From NCBI RefSeq assembly GCF_014202345.1, contig NZ_JACHGO010000001.1:62001-126000 (forward strand): a stretch of DNA of 64,000 nucleotides. The letters are read 5' to 3'. Numbering within the stretch: position 1 is the stretch's first letter; each line of letters begins with the position of its first letter. Made by a program: the position numbers and the translations under genes. Origin of the DNA: Desulfovibrio intestinalis (GTDB taxonomy: Bacteria > Desulfobacterota > Desulfovibrionia > Desulfovibrionales > Desulfovibrionaceae). Shown here one piece after another: positions 17,950-28,220 of the stretch. The notes under the pieces are model-generated. The model worked only from the letters and a program-made list of their open reading frames with translations. It ran no database searches and had not been told where the DNA came from.

Positions 17950-19263
17950 ATGGCAGTAGGAACGGCAAATACAATGGCAGGTCAGCCTTCGCTTGTTAAA
18001 AGGCTTGGCTGGACCTTCCTGATTTTGTGCTGCTACCGCATCGGTGTGCATGTGCCCATTCCGGGTGTGGACGCCGCCGCTCTCGCATCCTTTTTCCAAA
18101 GTATGCAGGGGACGCTGTTCAGCCTTTTTGACATGTTTTCCGGAGGCGGTCTGTCCAACGTTTCCGTCTTTGCTCTGGGCGTCATGCCGTATATCTCGGG
18201 TAGCATCATTATGCAGCTGCTCCAGGTTATCAGCCCTGACGTGAAGCGTATGGCCAAGGAAGAAGGACAGGCCGGGCGTCGCAAGCTCACCCAGTACACC
18301 CGCTACCTCACCGTGCTTATCGCCCTGGTGCAGGGATTGGGTATCGCTGTGGGGCTTGAAAATATGACGAGCCCTGCGGGAACTTCCATCGTGCTCAATC
18401 CCGGCTGGCAGTTCCGCATGGTCACCATGACCACGTTTACTGCTGGTTCGGTACTGGTCATGTGGCTCGGTGAACAGATTACTGAACGCGGCATTGGTAA
18501 CGGCATATCGCTCATCATTTTCTGCGGTATTGTGGTTGGTATCCCGCGTGGCATCATCCAGTCTCTGGCGCTTATCCAGGCTGGGGACATGAGCATTTTC
18601 ATGGCTGCCGTCATTGTGGTCTTCATGGCCGCTGTGCTTGTAGTCATTGTTTTTGTTGAAAGGGCGCAGCGCCGCATACCTATCAGTTATGCCAAGCGTC
18701 AGGTTGGTCGCAAAATGTACGGTGGGCAGAATTCTCACCTGCCTTTGCGTCTTAACACTGCGGGCGTTATTCCCCCCATTTTCGCATCTTCTCTGCTGCT
18801 TTTCCCGGCCACCATTGGCCAGTTCTCCAGCAATGAATATGTGAAGCATGCGGCGGAGCTCTTTTCGCCCCACGGTATTGCCTACAACGTGCTTTACGTG
18901 GGCCTCATGTTCTTCTTCTGTTACTTCTACACTGCCATTATTTTTGATCCCAAGGATATGGCGGAGAATCTCAAGAAGAACGGCGGGTTTATTCCCGGAA
19001 TTCGTCCCGGCGACAAGACGCAAGAGTACATTGATACTGTGCTCACGCGGTTGACCCTTTCGGGGGCCACCTATATTTCACTGGTTTGCCTTCTGCCCAT
19101 GCTGCTTATCAGCAACTTCAACGTTCCGTTCTTCTTTGGCGGCACGAGCTTGCTGATTCTTGTGGGTGTAGCGATGGACTTCATGAATCAGGTGGAATCT
19201 CACATGATCTCAAGTCAGTACCAGGGCCTTATGGCCAAGGCTCGTAAAAGCGGCCGACTGTAG
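17950..19263 (+). CDS. secY: Preprotein translocase subunit SecY
   Basis: SecY (437 residues) is the channel of the Sec translocon. Ten hydrophobic segments are visible. Conserved stretches include RIGVHVPIPGVD, the plug region SGGGLSNVSVFALGVMPYIS, ERGIGNGIS, and the cytoplasmic loop QRRIPISYAKRQVG. The gene normally lies next to adk; here map follows directly after 18 bases and adk is absent. Confidence 0.97.
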   Translation: MAVGTANTMAGQPSLVKRLGWTFLILCCYRIGVHVPIPGVDAAALASFFQSMQGTLFSLFDMFSGGGLSNVSVFALGVMPYISGSIIMQLLQVISPDVKRMAKEEGQAGRRKLTQYTRYLTVLIALVQGLGIAVGLENMTSPAGTSIVLNPGWQFRMVTMTTFTAGSVLVMWLGEQITERGIGNGISLIIFCGIVVGIPRGIIQSLALIQAGDMSIFMAAVIVVFMAAVLVVIVFVERAQRRIPISYAKRQVGRKMYGGQNSHLPLRLNTAGVIPPIFASSLLLFPATIGQFSSNEYVKHAAELFSPHGIAYNVLYVGLMFFFCYFYTAIIFDPKDMAENLKKNGGFIPGIRPGDKTQEYIDTVLTRLTLSGATYISLVCLLPMLLISNFNVPFFFGGTSLLILVGVAMDFMNQVESHMISSQYQGLMAKARKSGRL

Positions 19264-19281
19264 ACCGACAGGGGATTTGGT

Positions 19282-20076
19282 ATGAAGAAGTATCAAGGCG
19301 CGTACATCAAGAACGATCGTGAGATCGGCTGCCTGCGTGAAGCCAACCGTATGGTTGCCAATGTTCTTGATGCCGTGGGCGACATGGTGGCTCCGGGCCT
19401 TCCAACCATGCGCCTTGAAGAATTGGCGCGCGACATGTGCGCTGATTACAAGGTAAAACCAGCCTTTTTGGGCTACTGCGGCTATCCTTTTGCACTGTGC
19501 TGCTCGGTTAACGAGCAGGTGGTGCACGGCTTCCCCTCCACGCGGCTGCTTGAGGAAGGGGATATTGTCAGTGTGGATATGGGTGTAGTCTTTGAAGGCT
19601 TTGTGGGCGACGCCGCGCGCACCTTCCCTGTAGGCAAGGTGAGTGACGAAGCCCGCAAGCTCATGCGGATTACTGAGGAAAGCCTCTACGTCGGCATTGA
19701 GCAGGCACGGGCTGGCAATGATGTGTATAACATTGGCGCCGCTGTGCAGGATTATGTGGAAGCAGCCGGGTTCGGAGTGGTTAGGCGTTTTGTGGGGCAT
19801 GGCGTTGGCGCCAAAATGCATGAAAAGCCGGAAGTGCCAAACTTTCGGCCAGGAATGCGCGGCCTGACCCTGCAAAATGGTATGGTCATTGCGATTGAAC
19901 CTATGGTGACCATAGGCACCTACGAAGTCGACATCCTTGACGATCAGTGGACTGCGGTAACTCGAGACGGCCAATGGGCCGCGCATTTTGAGCACAGTGT
20001 GGCCATTACTCCGTCCGGACCGCAAATCCTCAGCATCTCGGACCGTGGACTCAACCGGCACACCATTGAAGGTTGA
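19282..20076 (+). CDS. map: Methionine aminopeptidase, type I
   Basis: Map (264 residues) removes the initiator Met from nascent proteins. The pita-bread fold ligands are visible: D in VSVDMGV, D in GFVGDAARTF, H in FVGHGVGAKMHEKPEVPNF, E in IAIEPMV, and E in FEHSVAIT. NEQVVHGFPS carries the substrate-site His. It is placed between secY and rpmJ; infA, which often lies here, is missing. Confidence 0.96.
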   Translation: MKKYQGAYIKNDREIGCLREANRMVANVLDAVGDMVAPGLPTMRLEELARDMCADYKVKPAFLGYCGYPFALCCSVNEQVVHGFPSTRLLEEGDIVSVDMGVVFEGFVGDAARTFPVGKVSDEARKLMRITEESLYVGIEQARAGNDVYNIGAAVQDYVEAAGFGVVRRFVGHGVGAKMHEKPEVPNFRPGMRGLTLQNGMVIAIEPMVTIGTYEVDILDDQWTAVTRDGQWAAHFEHSVAITPSGPQILSISDRGLNRHTIEG

Positions 20077-20112
20077 CAGAACACATAAAGCCAGATAATC
20101 ATCTCCGTTCAT

Positions 20113-20132
20113 GTCCTCTTTTTTAAGAGGAC
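20113..20132. terminator. Hairpin between map and rpmJ
   Basis: GTCCTCTT and AAGAGGAC pair perfectly around TTTT. No T-run follows on the plus strand, so it is a weak terminator at best or a processing or protection site. Confidence 0.35.
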
Positions 20133-20213
20133 GTCGGTCTGCCGTCTGTGCGGCATGTGCCGGTTGCCGGAGACTTTATTTGTCAAAGCTAAGGCTCTTA
20201 TTGGAGAAATGGA

Positions 20214-20327
20214 ATGAAAGTAAGACCTTCCGTCAAGAAAATATGCCCCAAGTGTAAGGTTATCCGGCGCAAGGGAGTGCTTCGAGTTATCTGCGAAAAC
20301 CCCCGGCACAAACAGCGCCAGGGCTAG
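20214..20327 (+). CDS. rpmJ: 50S ribosomal protein L36
   Basis: This 37-residue gene encodes [20 protein letters not shown] and continues to [11 protein letters not shown]. It is the zinc-binding form with C11, C14, C27 and H32. TTGGAG precedes the start. It stands just ahead of rpsM, as in most bacteria. Confidence 0.95.
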
Positions 20328-20342
20328 GGCAGGAGACGTATT

Positions 20343-20711
20343 GTGGCGAGAATAGCAGGTGTTGATTTGCCGCGAGGCAAAAGGGTGGACATTGCGCTCA
20401 CCTATATTTATGGCATTGGCCGCGCAACGGCCATGAAAATTCTGGACACCACCGGAGTCAACTGGGAGCGTGGTATTGACGACCTCTCCGCTGACGAAGT
20501 GAACGAGATCCGTAAGGAACTCGAACAGCACTACAAGGTGGAAGGCGATCTTCGCCGTGAAGTGTCCGGTAACATTAAACGTCTTATGGACATTGGCTGC
20601 TACCGCGGCCTTCGTCATCGTCGCGGCCTGCCCGTGCACGGCCAGCGCACGCACACCAATGCGCGTACCCGCAAGGGACCCCGCCGTGGTGCAGTGGGCA
20701 AGAAGAAGTAG
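20343..20711 (+). CDS. rpsM: 30S ribosomal protein S13
   Basis: S13 (122 residues) bridges the subunits and contacts P-site tRNA. The start codon is GTG, behind AGGAGACGTATT. The sequence opens [25 protein letters not shown] and ends with [24 protein letters not shown]. It begins the alpha part of the cluster. Confidence 0.96.
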   Translation: MARIAGVDLPRGKRVDIALTYIYGIGRATAMKILDTTGVNWERGIDDLSADEVNEIRKELEQHYKVEGDLRREVSGNIKRLMDIGCYRGLRHRRGLPVHGQRTHTNARTRKGPRRGAVGKKK

Positions 20712-20835
20712 GCGTGCGGGCTGCGCTTGTCGCAGTTTGTAAAGCGGACGCAGCATTCGTGCTGCCGTGAGGACGAACGGATTTTCCGCCGTGCGCGGAG
20801 CATAAATCTGACAAGCTCCATCCAGAGGGATAGAT

Positions 20836-21225
20836 ATGGCCAGACCCAAAAAAGCGGTCAAGAAAAAGGAAAAGAAAAACGTGCCGGTGGGCATAGCCCA
20901 TATTCAGGCTTCGTTTAATAATACCATTATTACCTTTACGGATACGCGCGGAAACGCCGTTTCCTGGGCATCTTCGGGCCAGAGCGGCTTTAAGGGCTCA
21001 CGTAAGTCCACGCCTTTCGCAGCCCAGGTTGCTGCTGAAACGGCCGCCCGCAAGGCGCAGGACAACGGCATGCGTACAGTTGGCATCTATGTGAAAGGCC
21101 CCGGCTCCGGCCGTGAAGCTGCCATGCGCGCCATTTCGGCCGCTGGCTTGAAGGTTGCCTTCATTCGTGATGTCACGCCCATTCCGCACAATGGCTGCCG
21201 GCCGCCCAAGCGCCGCCGCGTCTAG
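20836..21225 (+). CDS. rpsK: 30S ribosomal protein S11
   Basis: S11 (129 residues) lies in the 30S platform. [38 protein letters not shown], and the C-terminal [18 protein letters not shown] are diagnostic. A 124-base spacer separates it from rpsM. Confidence 0.97.
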   Translation: MARPKKAVKKKEKKNVPVGIAHIQASFNNTIITFTDTRGNAVSWASSGQSGFKGSRKSTPFAAQVAAETAARKAQDNGMRTVGIYVKGPGSGREAAMRAISAAGLKVAFIRDVTPIPHNGCRPPKRRRV

Positions 21226-21268
21226 TCGGCCCGCCTGGGTCGTGCCTGTAACGTAAGAGGATTAATAA

Positions 21269-21895
21269 ATGGCCAAATATACTGAAGCAAAGTGCCGCAT
21301 GTGTCGCCGCGAAGGCTGCAAGCTCTTTTTGAAGGGCGACCGCTGCTTCACCGACAAATGCGCTTATGATCGCCGCCCCTACGCTCCCGGCCAGCATGGC
21401 CGTGCCCGCAAGAAGGTGAGCGAATACGCCGTTCAGCTGCGTGAAAAGCAGAAGACGCGCCGTATTTACGGTATCCTGGAACGCCAGTTTCACGGGTACT
21501 TTGTTAAAGCCGATATGCAGAAGGGTGTCACTGGTACCAACCTGCTTGTGATTCTTGAACGCCGCCTGGATAACGTTGTTTTCCGTCTTGGCTTTGCCAA
21601 CTCGCGCAACCAGGCCCGCCAGCTCGTGCGTCACGGCGTGTTCACCCTCAACGGCCGCAAGGTGGACATTCCTTCCTTGCAGGTGCGTGTGGGCGACAGC
21701 ATTGAAGTGCCTGAAAAGAATCGCAAGATTCCCGTGCTTGCAGAAGCCCAGGAAGTTATTGCCCGCCGTGGCTGCCCCGCCTGGCTTGAAGCCGACGGCG
21801 CTGCCTTCAAAGGCACAGTCAAGGCCATGCCGCAGCGTGACGACATCCAGTTCCCCGTCAACGAGCAGCTTATCGTCGAACTTTACTCGAAATAA
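21269..21895 (+). CDS. rpsD: 30S ribosomal protein S4
   Basis: S4 (208 residues) nucleates 30S assembly and in E. coli represses the alpha operon. The N-terminus holds a Cys cluster ([12 protein letters not shown], then DRCFTDKC) that marks the zinc-binding form. [16 protein letters not shown] and [12 protein letters not shown] lead into the S4 RNA-binding domain [20 protein letters not shown]. Confidence 0.96.
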   Translation: MAKYTEAKCRMCRREGCKLFLKGDRCFTDKCAYDRRPYAPGQHGRARKKVSEYAVQLREKQKTRRIYGILERQFHGYFVKADMQKGVTGTNLLVILERRLDNVVFRLGFANSRNQARQLVRHGVFTLNGRKVDIPSLQVRVGDSIEVPEKNRKIPVLAEAQEVIARRGCPAWLEADGAAFKGTVKAMPQRDDIQFPVNEQLIVELYSK

Positions 21896-21907
21896 CCGGG
21901 GGTTCGC

Positions 21908-22951
21908 ATGCTTATTAAACAGGGCGAACGCCTTATCAATGCGCGCAACTGGTCGGAGCTTGTTAAGCCTGATCAGATCATGCGCGAAGAAGAGACCGCC
22001 AGCGGCACACACGGCAAGTTTGTCTGTGAACCTCTGGAAAGGGGCTATGGCACCACCATTGGTAATGCCATGCGCCGCGTCCTTCTGGCCTCCCTTCAGG
22101 GGGCGGCCTTTGTGTCGGTAAAAATCATCGGTGTTCAGCACGAATTCAGCAGCATTCATGGCGTTCAGGAAGACATCACTGATGTCATTCTGAACCTCAA
22201 GCAGGTGCGGCTGCGTATGGACACGGAAGAGCCCCAGCGTCTGACCCTTCGGGTTGAACGCAAGGGCGCGGTGACCGCTGCCGACATTATGGCCAATCAG
22301 CACGTTGAAGTACTTAACCCTGATTTGCACATAGCGACCCTCACCGAGGACGTCGTGCTGGAGATGGAGTTGGAGGCCCGCATGGGCAAGGGCTACGAGC
22401 CTGCGGACATGCACGAAGGTCTGACCGAAGAAATCGGTGTCATCAAGCTGGATTCCAGCTTTTCCCCTGTTCGCAAAGTTGCGTACACGGTGGAGCAGGC
22501 CCGCGTTGGCCAGATGACCAACTATGACCGTCTTCTGTTGGAAGTGTGGACTGATGGCTCCCTTACGCCTGAAGATGCCATTGCTTACAGCGCCAAGATC
22601 ATTAAGGATCAGATATCCGTATTCATCAACTTTGATGAACGTGTATCAGGCGACATGCGCAATGGCAGCGGCGAAAGCGGCGAAGTCAATGAGCATCTTT
22701 TCAAAAGCATTGACGATCTTGAGCTTTCCGTTCGTGCCACCAACTGTTTGCGTAGCGCCAATATAGCGCTTGTGGGTGAACTGGTGCAGCGTACGGAAGC
22801 TGAAATGCTCAAGACCAAGAATTTCGGCCGCAAATCGCTGGACGAAATCAAGAGTATGCTTTTGAGCATGGGCCTCGACTTCGGCATCAAGGTCGACTCT
22901 TTCGACAAGAAATATCAGGAATGGAAAAGGAAGCAGCAAAATGAGGCATAG
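21908..22951 (+). CDS. rpoA: RNA polymerase subunit alpha
   Basis: The alpha subunit (347 residues) dimerises to scaffold RNA polymerase and contacts UP elements and activators. The N-terminal domain has [27 protein letters not shown]; the C-terminal domain has [16 protein letters not shown] and GRKSLDEIK. The last 11 bases overlap the start of rplQ, so translation is coupled. Confidence 0.97.
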   Translation: MLIKQGERLINARNWSELVKPDQIMREEETASGTHGKFVCEPLERGYGTTIGNAMRRVLLASLQGAAFVSVKIIGVQHEFSSIHGVQEDITDVILNLKQVRLRMDTEEPQRLTLRVERKGAVTAADIMANQHVEVLNPDLHIATLTEDVVLEMELEARMGKGYEPADMHEGLTEEIGVIKLDSSFSPVRKVAYTVEQARVGQMTNYDRLLLEVWTDGSLTPEDAIAYSAKIIKDQISVFINFDERVSGDMRNGSGESGEVNEHLFKSIDDLELSVRATNCLRSANIALVGELVQRTEAEMLKTKNFGRKSLDEIKSMLLSMGLDFGIKVDSFDKKYQEWKRKQQNEA

Positions 22952-23444
22952 CAATTCCGGCAGGAAACTTTCGCGTACTCCTGCGCACCGTAAGGCGCTG
23001 TTGCACAATCTCGCCAAGGCGCTGCTGATCCACGGCAAAATCTGCACCACGGAAATCAAGGCTAAGGAGCTTCGCCGAGTTGTTGAGCCCCTGATCACCC
23101 TTGCCAAGCGCAACGACCTGCACGCCCGTCGTCAGGCCTACCGTGTGCTTAATGATCATGCCCTGGTCAAGCGTCTGTTTGATGAAATCGGTCCTGTTTT
23201 CGCTGGCGTGCCCGGCGGTTACACCCGTATTCTCAAATTGGCCATGCCCCGTAAGGGCGATAACGCCCCTATGGCTTTTATTGAATTGACCCGCAGCAGC
23301 GAAGCCGCTGCCACTGAAGCTCCTAAGGCTGCTCCTGCTGCCAAGGTTGCTGATGAAGCTGCGGCCAAACCCAAGCGTGCTCGCAAGCCCAAGGCAGACG
23401 AAGCTACGGCTGAATCCGCCAAGGAAGAAGGCGAAGCCAACTAG
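22941..23444 (+). CDS. rplQ: 50S ribosomal protein L17 with C-terminal extension
   Basis: L17 lies near the tunnel exit. The core [20 protein letters not shown] and [24 protein letters not shown] is standard and ends near residue 117. A further 50-residue tail rich in Ala, Lys and Glu (about 118-167) is low-complexity and probably flexible. The gene overlaps rpoA by 11 bases and closes the cluster before the terminator at 23479. Confidence 0.96.
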   Translation: MRHSNSGRKLSRTPAHRKALLHNLAKALLIHGKICTTEIKAKELRRVVEPLITLAKRNDLHARRQAYRVLNDHALVKRLFDEIGPVFAGVPGGYTRILKLAMPRKGDNAPMAFIELTRSSEAAATEAPKAAPAAKVADEAAAKPKRARKPKADEATAESAKEEGEAN

Positions 23445-23478
23445 GTAAGCACTTTCTGGGTCTATAGGTATATTCGAA

Positions 23479-23506
23479 GGGGGCGCACTGCGCCCCCTTT
23501 GTTTTT
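23479..23506 (+). terminator. Terminator of the ribosomal protein cluster
   Basis: GGGGGCG and CGCCCCC pair around CACTG, followed by TTTGTTTTTT. It lies 35 bases after the rplQ stop. Confidence 0.9.
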
Positions 23507-23518
23507 TCGGAAGAGATC

Positions 23519-23547
23519 AACCTTGAAATATGAAACATTCCAAAGTT
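23519..23547. repeat. 12-5-12 hairpin repeat (copy 2)
   Basis: AACCTTGAAATA and CATTCCAAAGTT surround TGAAA. Geometry and sequence match the copies at 4660 and 46496, with a few mismatches. The rest of the gap up to 23687 shows nothing further. Confidence 0.5.
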
Positions 23548-23687
23548 GGCATTCCGCATTTGTCATTTTGTCTTGTCAGTCTATTAAGATGCAATTTTCA
23601 CTTGAATCAACGGCGTGTTCGTCGTGCTGCATTCTCGTGCGACGGTAAGCATTGAAACCTTTTTAAAGTTTAATACTTAAAACATTG

Positions 23688-24401
23688 CTAATAGTTCGCC
23701 AGTTGCCGCTCGACGTCCTTGGGGCTGGAGGCCAACTCCTTTTGAATATTTTTGGCAAATTCGTCTGGATAAATCTCATCAAGTTCTGCCTGCAAACCTG
23801 TCAGAATCTCTTCAGCCACTGACTCGGGGCTGGCCTTGGGCATAGCGACCCCGTCTGCCATGCGGGTATCAACCGGGCCAGGATAAACACCTACGACCTT
23901 AGTTTTTTGTGCGGCCAAAACGCCTCTTAGTCCCTGCGTCAGGGAATGCAGAGCCGCTTTTGAAGCACAGTATGTGCCGATGGAAGGCATATTTACAAGG
24001 CCAATGACGGAAATGATGTTTACAATGCATCCACCTCCGTTCTTGCCAAGAATCGGTGCAAAGGCGGTGCACATTGCGTGTGTACCAAAGTAGTTGACCT
24101 CCATCTCTCTTCTCGCGTTTTCCTGAGACCCCAGCAAACCGCCTCCGCCAGTGCCTGCGTTGTTTACAAGTATTGTGACATCTCCGCACAAGGCGGCAGC
24201 ATTGGCGACGCTGGCGAAATTGCAGACATCAAGTTCAACCGAGCAGACCCGATCATCTTGCAACAAGGGGCTGAGAGAATCAGTGTTTCGCGCGCAGGCA
24301 TAGATTTTTTTTGCGCCCGCTGCCAGAAACGTCTTGACCAGTGCTCTCCCAATGCCCCCATTGGCACCGGTCACCAATATCGTTTGGCTATCAATGTTCA
24401 T
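23688..24401 (-). CDS. Short-chain dehydrogenase/reductase family oxidoreductase
   Basis: This 237-residue protein has the classical SDR layout. TGANGGIGRAL near residue 12 binds the dinucleotide, NNAGTGG lies near 80, a Ser in NIISVIG precedes the catalytic YCASK near 146-150, and PGPVDT follows. A basic-residue pattern (ACARN near 36-40) hints at NADP(H). The substrate cannot be told from sequence. The gene stands alone between the ribosomal cluster and selD, on the opposite strand. No regulator is adjacent. Confidence 0.88.
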   Translation of the reverse strand: MNIDSQTILVTGANGGIGRALVKTFLAAGAKKIYACARNTDSLSPLLQDDRVCSVELDVCNFASVANAAALCGDVTILVNNAGTGGGGLLGSQENARREMEVNYFGTHAMCTAFAPILGKNGGGCIVNIISVIGLVNMPSIGTYCASKAALHSLTQGLRGVLAAQKTKVVGVYPGPVDTRMADGVAMPKASPESVAEEILTGLQAELDEIYPDEFAKNIQKELASSPKDVERQLANY

Positions 24402-24691
24402 AATTGTCCTCCTTTAAAGCGTTGCTTTAAGTGTAAAAATGTATGTAATTTCTTGCTTGTAATATTGTTCTGACTGTTAGTGTCTTGTCATATGCATACT
24501 CTTTGGATGCCTGGACTGCTATAAAGACAGATTCATTTGTCTGGATGGAATTGTCAAATACAGATATAGTAATTGTACGTTTCGTATGACAATGCTGCAT
24601 TGCTTTGAACTGACTTTTGACCTTTGGCTGACAAGAGCGCATACTATAACAAGGCCTTGGGTTCATCTAATTTTTTTGTGAGGAGACGCGC

Positions 24692-25750
24692 ATGAAGCTT
24701 TTGGAAAAAGCCCGCGCTGCTGGCTGAGCGGCAAAACTTGCTCCAGGGGCCCTGGAGCGACTTTTGCGCGGCCTGCCCTCCGACACCCGGCCTGACCTTG
24801 AATCCCGTGTGCTGGCTGGCCGTGCCCGCAACGAAGATGCTGTTGTCTTAACAGTTCCGCCTGGGTACGCTCTTGTACAGACGGTGGACATTCTTGCGCC
24901 CATTGTAAATGATGCCTTCAGCTTTGGGCGCATTGCTGCGGCCAACGCCCTTTCGGACGTATACGCCATGGGCGGTGAGCCGTGGAGCGCCATGAATGTG
25001 GCCTTTTTCCCACAGGCTCTGGCCGAGGATGATCCCCAGGGGATTCTTGCCGCCATCTTGCGTGGTGGCCTGGATGCCATGAATGAAGCAGGAGCGGTGC
25101 TGGCTGGGGGCCATACGGTTCAGGATGACGAACTCAAGTACGGTCTTGCTGTGACAGGGATTATCGATTCCTCGCATATGGCCCGAAATGACGGTCTTGA
25201 AAAAGGACAACAGCTTTTGTTGACCAAGCCCTTGGGAACGGGGGTGCTGGCCACAGGCGTAAAAGCACGCTGGGACGGAGCCGACGAAAGTGAGGCAGAG
25301 ATCACCCGGTGGTGTTCACGTTTGAACAAGGTGGGTGGCGAGGTTATTCGTACGCTAAAACTTACTGCGGCCACTGATATCACGGGCTTTGGTCTTGGGG
25401 GACATACGCTTGAAATGGCTGTTGCTTCCGGCGTTTGCGTTGTTCTTCATGCAGAAGCCTTACCGCTGTTGCCGCGCGCCCTCGAGTATGCACGCGACGG
25501 CCTCATACCAGCGGGCAGTCATCTGAACCGAAAGCACTGCGCTTGTTCAACCCTGGTAGAAGAGGGTGTGGATGAGGCCGTTGAAAGTCTGGCTTTTGAT
25601 GCGCAAACATCTGGCGGGCTGCTTCTGTCTGTTCATCCCCATCAGGTTGAAGAAGCCCGGCGAATGTTGCTGGCTGGCGGCGATTTGGCCTGTCTGGTTG
25701 GCGAAGTAGCCGAAGCCCGTTCAGACGGAAGGGCGCTGGTCTTACGATAG
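24692..25750 (+). CDS. selD: Selenide, water dikinase SelD (selenoprotein, Sec12)
   Basis: SelD makes selenophosphate from selenide and ATP for selenocysteine synthesis. The frame from ATG 24692 (behind GAGGAG) meets an in-frame TGA at 24725-24727 and then continues to 25750, 352 residues in all. The TGA falls where the family has its catalytic Cys/Sec: here KARAAG-U-AAK, with Lys15 three residues on, matching the Cys17/Lys20 spacing of E. coli. Downstream, GRARNEDA, TVDILAPIVND, GGHTVQDDELKYG and TDITGFGLGGH are typical ATP and metal-binding segments. A SECIS-like hairpin follows the TGA. Automatic callers will start at the in-frame ATG at 24764 or another downstream codon and miss the catalytic residue. 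Confidence 0.93.
24731..24767 (+). promoter_or_regulatory. SECIS-like hairpin of selD
   Basis: Directly after the Sec TGA, GCAAAA (24731) pairs with TTTTGC (24762), then an internal loop CTT/GAC, then GCTCCAGG (24740-24747) pairs with CCTGGAGC (24751-24758) around a GGC loop. Bacterial SECIS elements lie within the coding region immediately 3' of UGA with a G-containing apical loop, as here. Confidence 0.8.
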
Positions 25751-26027
25751 GCTGCCTGAAGCAATAAATTATCGGAATATACGCTGCTTGAAACTGTCCG
25801 TGCGGCAGTGGTTACGGCAGCGTGCTATTTTTGCCTGATGGCAAGGCTTGGCGGGTTTATTACTGTTTTTTTAGACTTGCTGGTTGCCATTGGCTTTTGC
25901 GGTGTTAGTTTAGAAGAGTTGCGGTTTTGTTGCCCGTTCCGTTTTTTGCCGCCGTGCTGCCAGCAGCTATGGTTGACCATGTCCTGGCTTGCGGGCCGAG
26001 CGCAAGTGTGCTATGGAAACACGCTTT

Positions 26028-26111
26028 GCGAGAGTGGCGGAATTGGTAGACGCACTGGACTTAGAATCCAGCACCATAGGTATGGGGGTTCAACTCCCCC
26101 CTCTCGCACCA
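26028..26111 (+). tRNA. tRNA-Leu (anticodon UAG)
   Basis: The sequence folds as a class II tRNA: acceptor GCGAGAG pairs with CTCTCGC, the anticodon stem CTGGA/TCCAG holds the loop CTTAGAA with anticodon TAG, and the T arm is GGGGGTTCAACTCCCCC. CCA is encoded. It lies 28 bases before tig. The 277 bases upstream contain no gene I can support. Confidence 0.96.
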
Positions 26112-26139
26112 TCACGCCCACCCAGAAAAGGAGCCCCAC

Positions 26140-27504
26140 GTGGAATATAGCGCTGAAGACATTTCGCCCGTAAGAAAAAAGGTCGTCATCACCACGGAAC
26201 CCCAGGAAGTCGAAGCCGCCATTATGGGCGCAGTCGCCCTGTACAAAACCTCCGTGCAGGTTGATGGTTTCCGTAAGGGCAAGGTTCCGGCCTCGGTTAT
26301 CGAGCAGCGCTTCCGCGACAAAATTTATGAAGAAGCCCGTCAGGACCTCATCAATGTGCATATCAATGATGTGATGCAGAAGCTTGACGTTATGCCTCTT
26401 TCCGGCCTTGATGTGGATACGCCGGACTCCTTTGAGCGCGGCAAGGGCTTTGCCTATACCATTGAGTTTGAAGTTCTGCCCGCTTTTACCCTGCCTCCTT
26501 ATGAAGGTATGGACGTGGAGCAGGAAAAGGTCGAGGTTGACCAGAAAGAAGTGCAGGAAGTGCTGGACCGCATTCTGCGCGACCGCGCCCAGCTCGTGCC
26601 TGTAGATGGCGCGGGCCCTGCTGTTGACGGCCAGATCGCCACTGTTGACTTTGCCGCGTTTGAAAACGGCGAACCTGTTGAAGGCGTAAAAGCTGAAAGC
26701 TTTGACCTGGCCCTTGGCGAGCGTCAGGCTCTGGAAGACTTTGAAGCTCTGGTCAAGACCGTGAAATACGGTGAAGAAGGCGAGGGCGAAATCCGCTTCC
26801 CTGAAGATTTTCTTGCCAAGGATCTGGCTGGTAAAACTGTGACCATGAAGGTCAAGGTTCATGCCATCAAGGAACGCAAGCTGCCCGAGCTCGACGACGA
26901 ACTTGCCAAGACCCTTGGTCTTGAAAGCGTGGAAAAGCTGAAGGAAACCATCGGCAACAGCTACACCCAGAGCCGCGGCAATCTGAACAAGAGCGTGGCG
27001 CAGAAGACACTGCTGGACGCCCTGCTGAAAATGGTGGAATTTGAATTGCCCCCCAGCCTTGTGGAAGTTCAGATGAACACGCTGCTGGGCGATATGGCTG
27101 CGCGTCTTGAACGCCAGGGCCGCAGCCTGGAAAGCCTGGGCAAGAGCATGGAAGAGCTGCGCAAAGAAATGCAGCCCCAGGCCGACGAGTTGGCCCGTTC
27201 GCAGGTTCTGCTTCTTTCCATCGCCAAGAAAGAAGGCCTGGACGTCACCGATCAGGAAGTCAACACCCAGATTTACCAGCTTGCCATGCGCACTGGAGAA
27301 GATTTCAAGTCGCTGCGCGAACAGTATGAGCGCTCCGGCATGATCTTTGTTCTGCGTGACCGCATGCTGGCTGACAAGGCCATGGATCTCATTTACGCCA
27401 AGGCCAACGTGAAGGAAGTGGAACCCAAAGCTCCCGAAGCCGGGGCTGAGGGCGAAGCCGCGCCGGGCGCCAGCGCCCAGCCCGGCGACAAGGAAGGCAA
27501 ATAA
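26140..27504 (+). CDS. tig: Trigger factor
   Basis: Trigger factor is the ribosome-bound chaperone and prolyl isomerase that meets nascent chains at L23. The 454-residue protein has the ribosome-binding GFRKGKVP signature near residue 46-53, a PPIase domain in the middle ([19 protein letters not shown]), and a helical C-terminal domain. The last ~25 residues are Ala/Gly/Glu-rich. The start codon is GTG behind AAAAGGAG. It is followed by clpP, clpX and lon, a common quality-control order. Confidence 0.96.
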   Translation: MEYSAEDISPVRKKVVITTEPQEVEAAIMGAVALYKTSVQVDGFRKGKVPASVIEQRFRDKIYEEARQDLINVHINDVMQKLDVMPLSGLDVDTPDSFERGKGFAYTIEFEVLPAFTLPPYEGMDVEQEKVEVDQKEVQEVLDRILRDRAQLVPVDGAGPAVDGQIATVDFAAFENGEPVEGVKAESFDLALGERQALEDFEALVKTVKYGEEGEGEIRFPEDFLAKDLAGKTVTMKVKVHAIKERKLPELDDELAKTLGLESVEKLKETIGNSYTQSRGNLNKSVAQKTLLDALLKMVEFELPPSLVEVQMNTLLGDMAARLERQGRSLESLGKSMEELRKEMQPQADELARSQVLLLSIAKKEGLDVTDQEVNTQIYQLAMRTGEDFKSLREQYERSGMIFVLRDRMLADKAMDLIYAKANVKEVEPKAPEAGAEGEAAPGASAQPGDKEGK

Positions 27505-27513
27505 GATTAAGGG

Positions 27514-27548
27514 AAGGCGGCCCCTAAGGCCGCCTTTTGCTTTTTTTG
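27514..27548 (+). terminator. Terminator between tig and clpP
   Basis: GGCGGCC and GGCCGCC pair around CCTAA, followed by TTTTGCTTTTTTT. It separates tig from clpP-clpX, or attenuates read-through. Confidence 0.85.
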
Positions 27549-27609
27549 CGGCCCGGATACTCTCTGGGCCGCCATATCCGGCCCATTTGGGTCATGTAGT
27601 GAGGCTCAC

Positions 27610-28218
27610 ATGTCGCTAGTTCCTATGGTTATCGAAACCACTGGCCGTTCTGAACGCGCCTATGATATTTACTCGCGCCTGCTCAAGGACCGTATCGTTC
27701 TTCTGGGTTCCGAGGTCAACGACACCGTGGCCTCGCTCATCTGCGCCCAGCTGCTTTTCCTTGAGTCTCAGGATCCTGAAAAGGAAATCTATCTTTACAT
27801 CAATTCTCCCGGCGGCTCTGTAACGGCCGGTCTTGCCATTTATGACACCATGCGCTTTATTTCCGCGCCTGTTTCCACGGTGTGCATGGGGCGGGCCGCC
27901 AGCATGGGCGCTTTCCTGCTGGCAGCGGGCAAGCCGGGTATGCGTTATGCGCTGCCCAACAGCCAGATCATGATTCACCAGCCTTCGGCAGGGTATCAGG
28001 GGCAGGCTACGGATATTGAAATTCATGCCCGCGAGGTGTTGCGCCTCAAAGAACGCCTCAACCGCATGCTTGCCGAAAACACCGGACGCCCCTTCAAGGA
28101 CATCGTCAAGGCGACCGAACGAGATAACTTTTTGACTCCTGAAGAAGCCAGAGAGCTGGGCATCATCGACCGCGTACTGACTTCGCGCCATGAAATGGCT
28201 CAGGAAAAGAGTGAATAA
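27610..28218 (+). CDS. clpP: ATP-dependent Clp protease proteolytic subunit
   Basis: ClpP forms the tetradecameric proteolytic chamber used by ClpX and ClpA. The catalytic triad is visible as Ser98 in GRAASMGAF, His123 in MIHQPS and Asp172 in TERDNF. The mature N-terminus would follow [23 protein letters not shown]. clpX starts two bases after the stop codon, so the pair is an operon. Confidence 0.98.
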   Translation: MSLVPMVIETTGRSERAYDIYSRLLKDRIVLLGSEVNDTVASLICAQLLFLESQDPEKEIYLYINSPGGSVTAGLAIYDTMRFISAPVSTVCMGRAASMGAFLLAAGKPGMRYALPNSQIMIHQPSAGYQGQATDIEIHAREVLRLKERLNRMLAENTGRPFKDIVKATERDNFLTPEEARELGIIDRVLTSRHEMAQEKSE

Positions 28219-28220
28219 AT

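Noticed and set aside
17599-19023. A 474-codon minus-strand frame opposite rplO and secY
   Set aside because: It is antisense to two conserved genes; its residues have a hydrophilic, His/Arg-rich composition typical of a shadow frame.
21173-22414. A 413-codon minus-strand frame opposite rpsD and rpoA
   Set aside because: It is a shadow of conserved genes and no family motif is seen.
24427-24666. A 79-codon minus-strand frame before selD
   Set aside because: It is in A/T-rich intergenic DNA with no ribosome site or domain.
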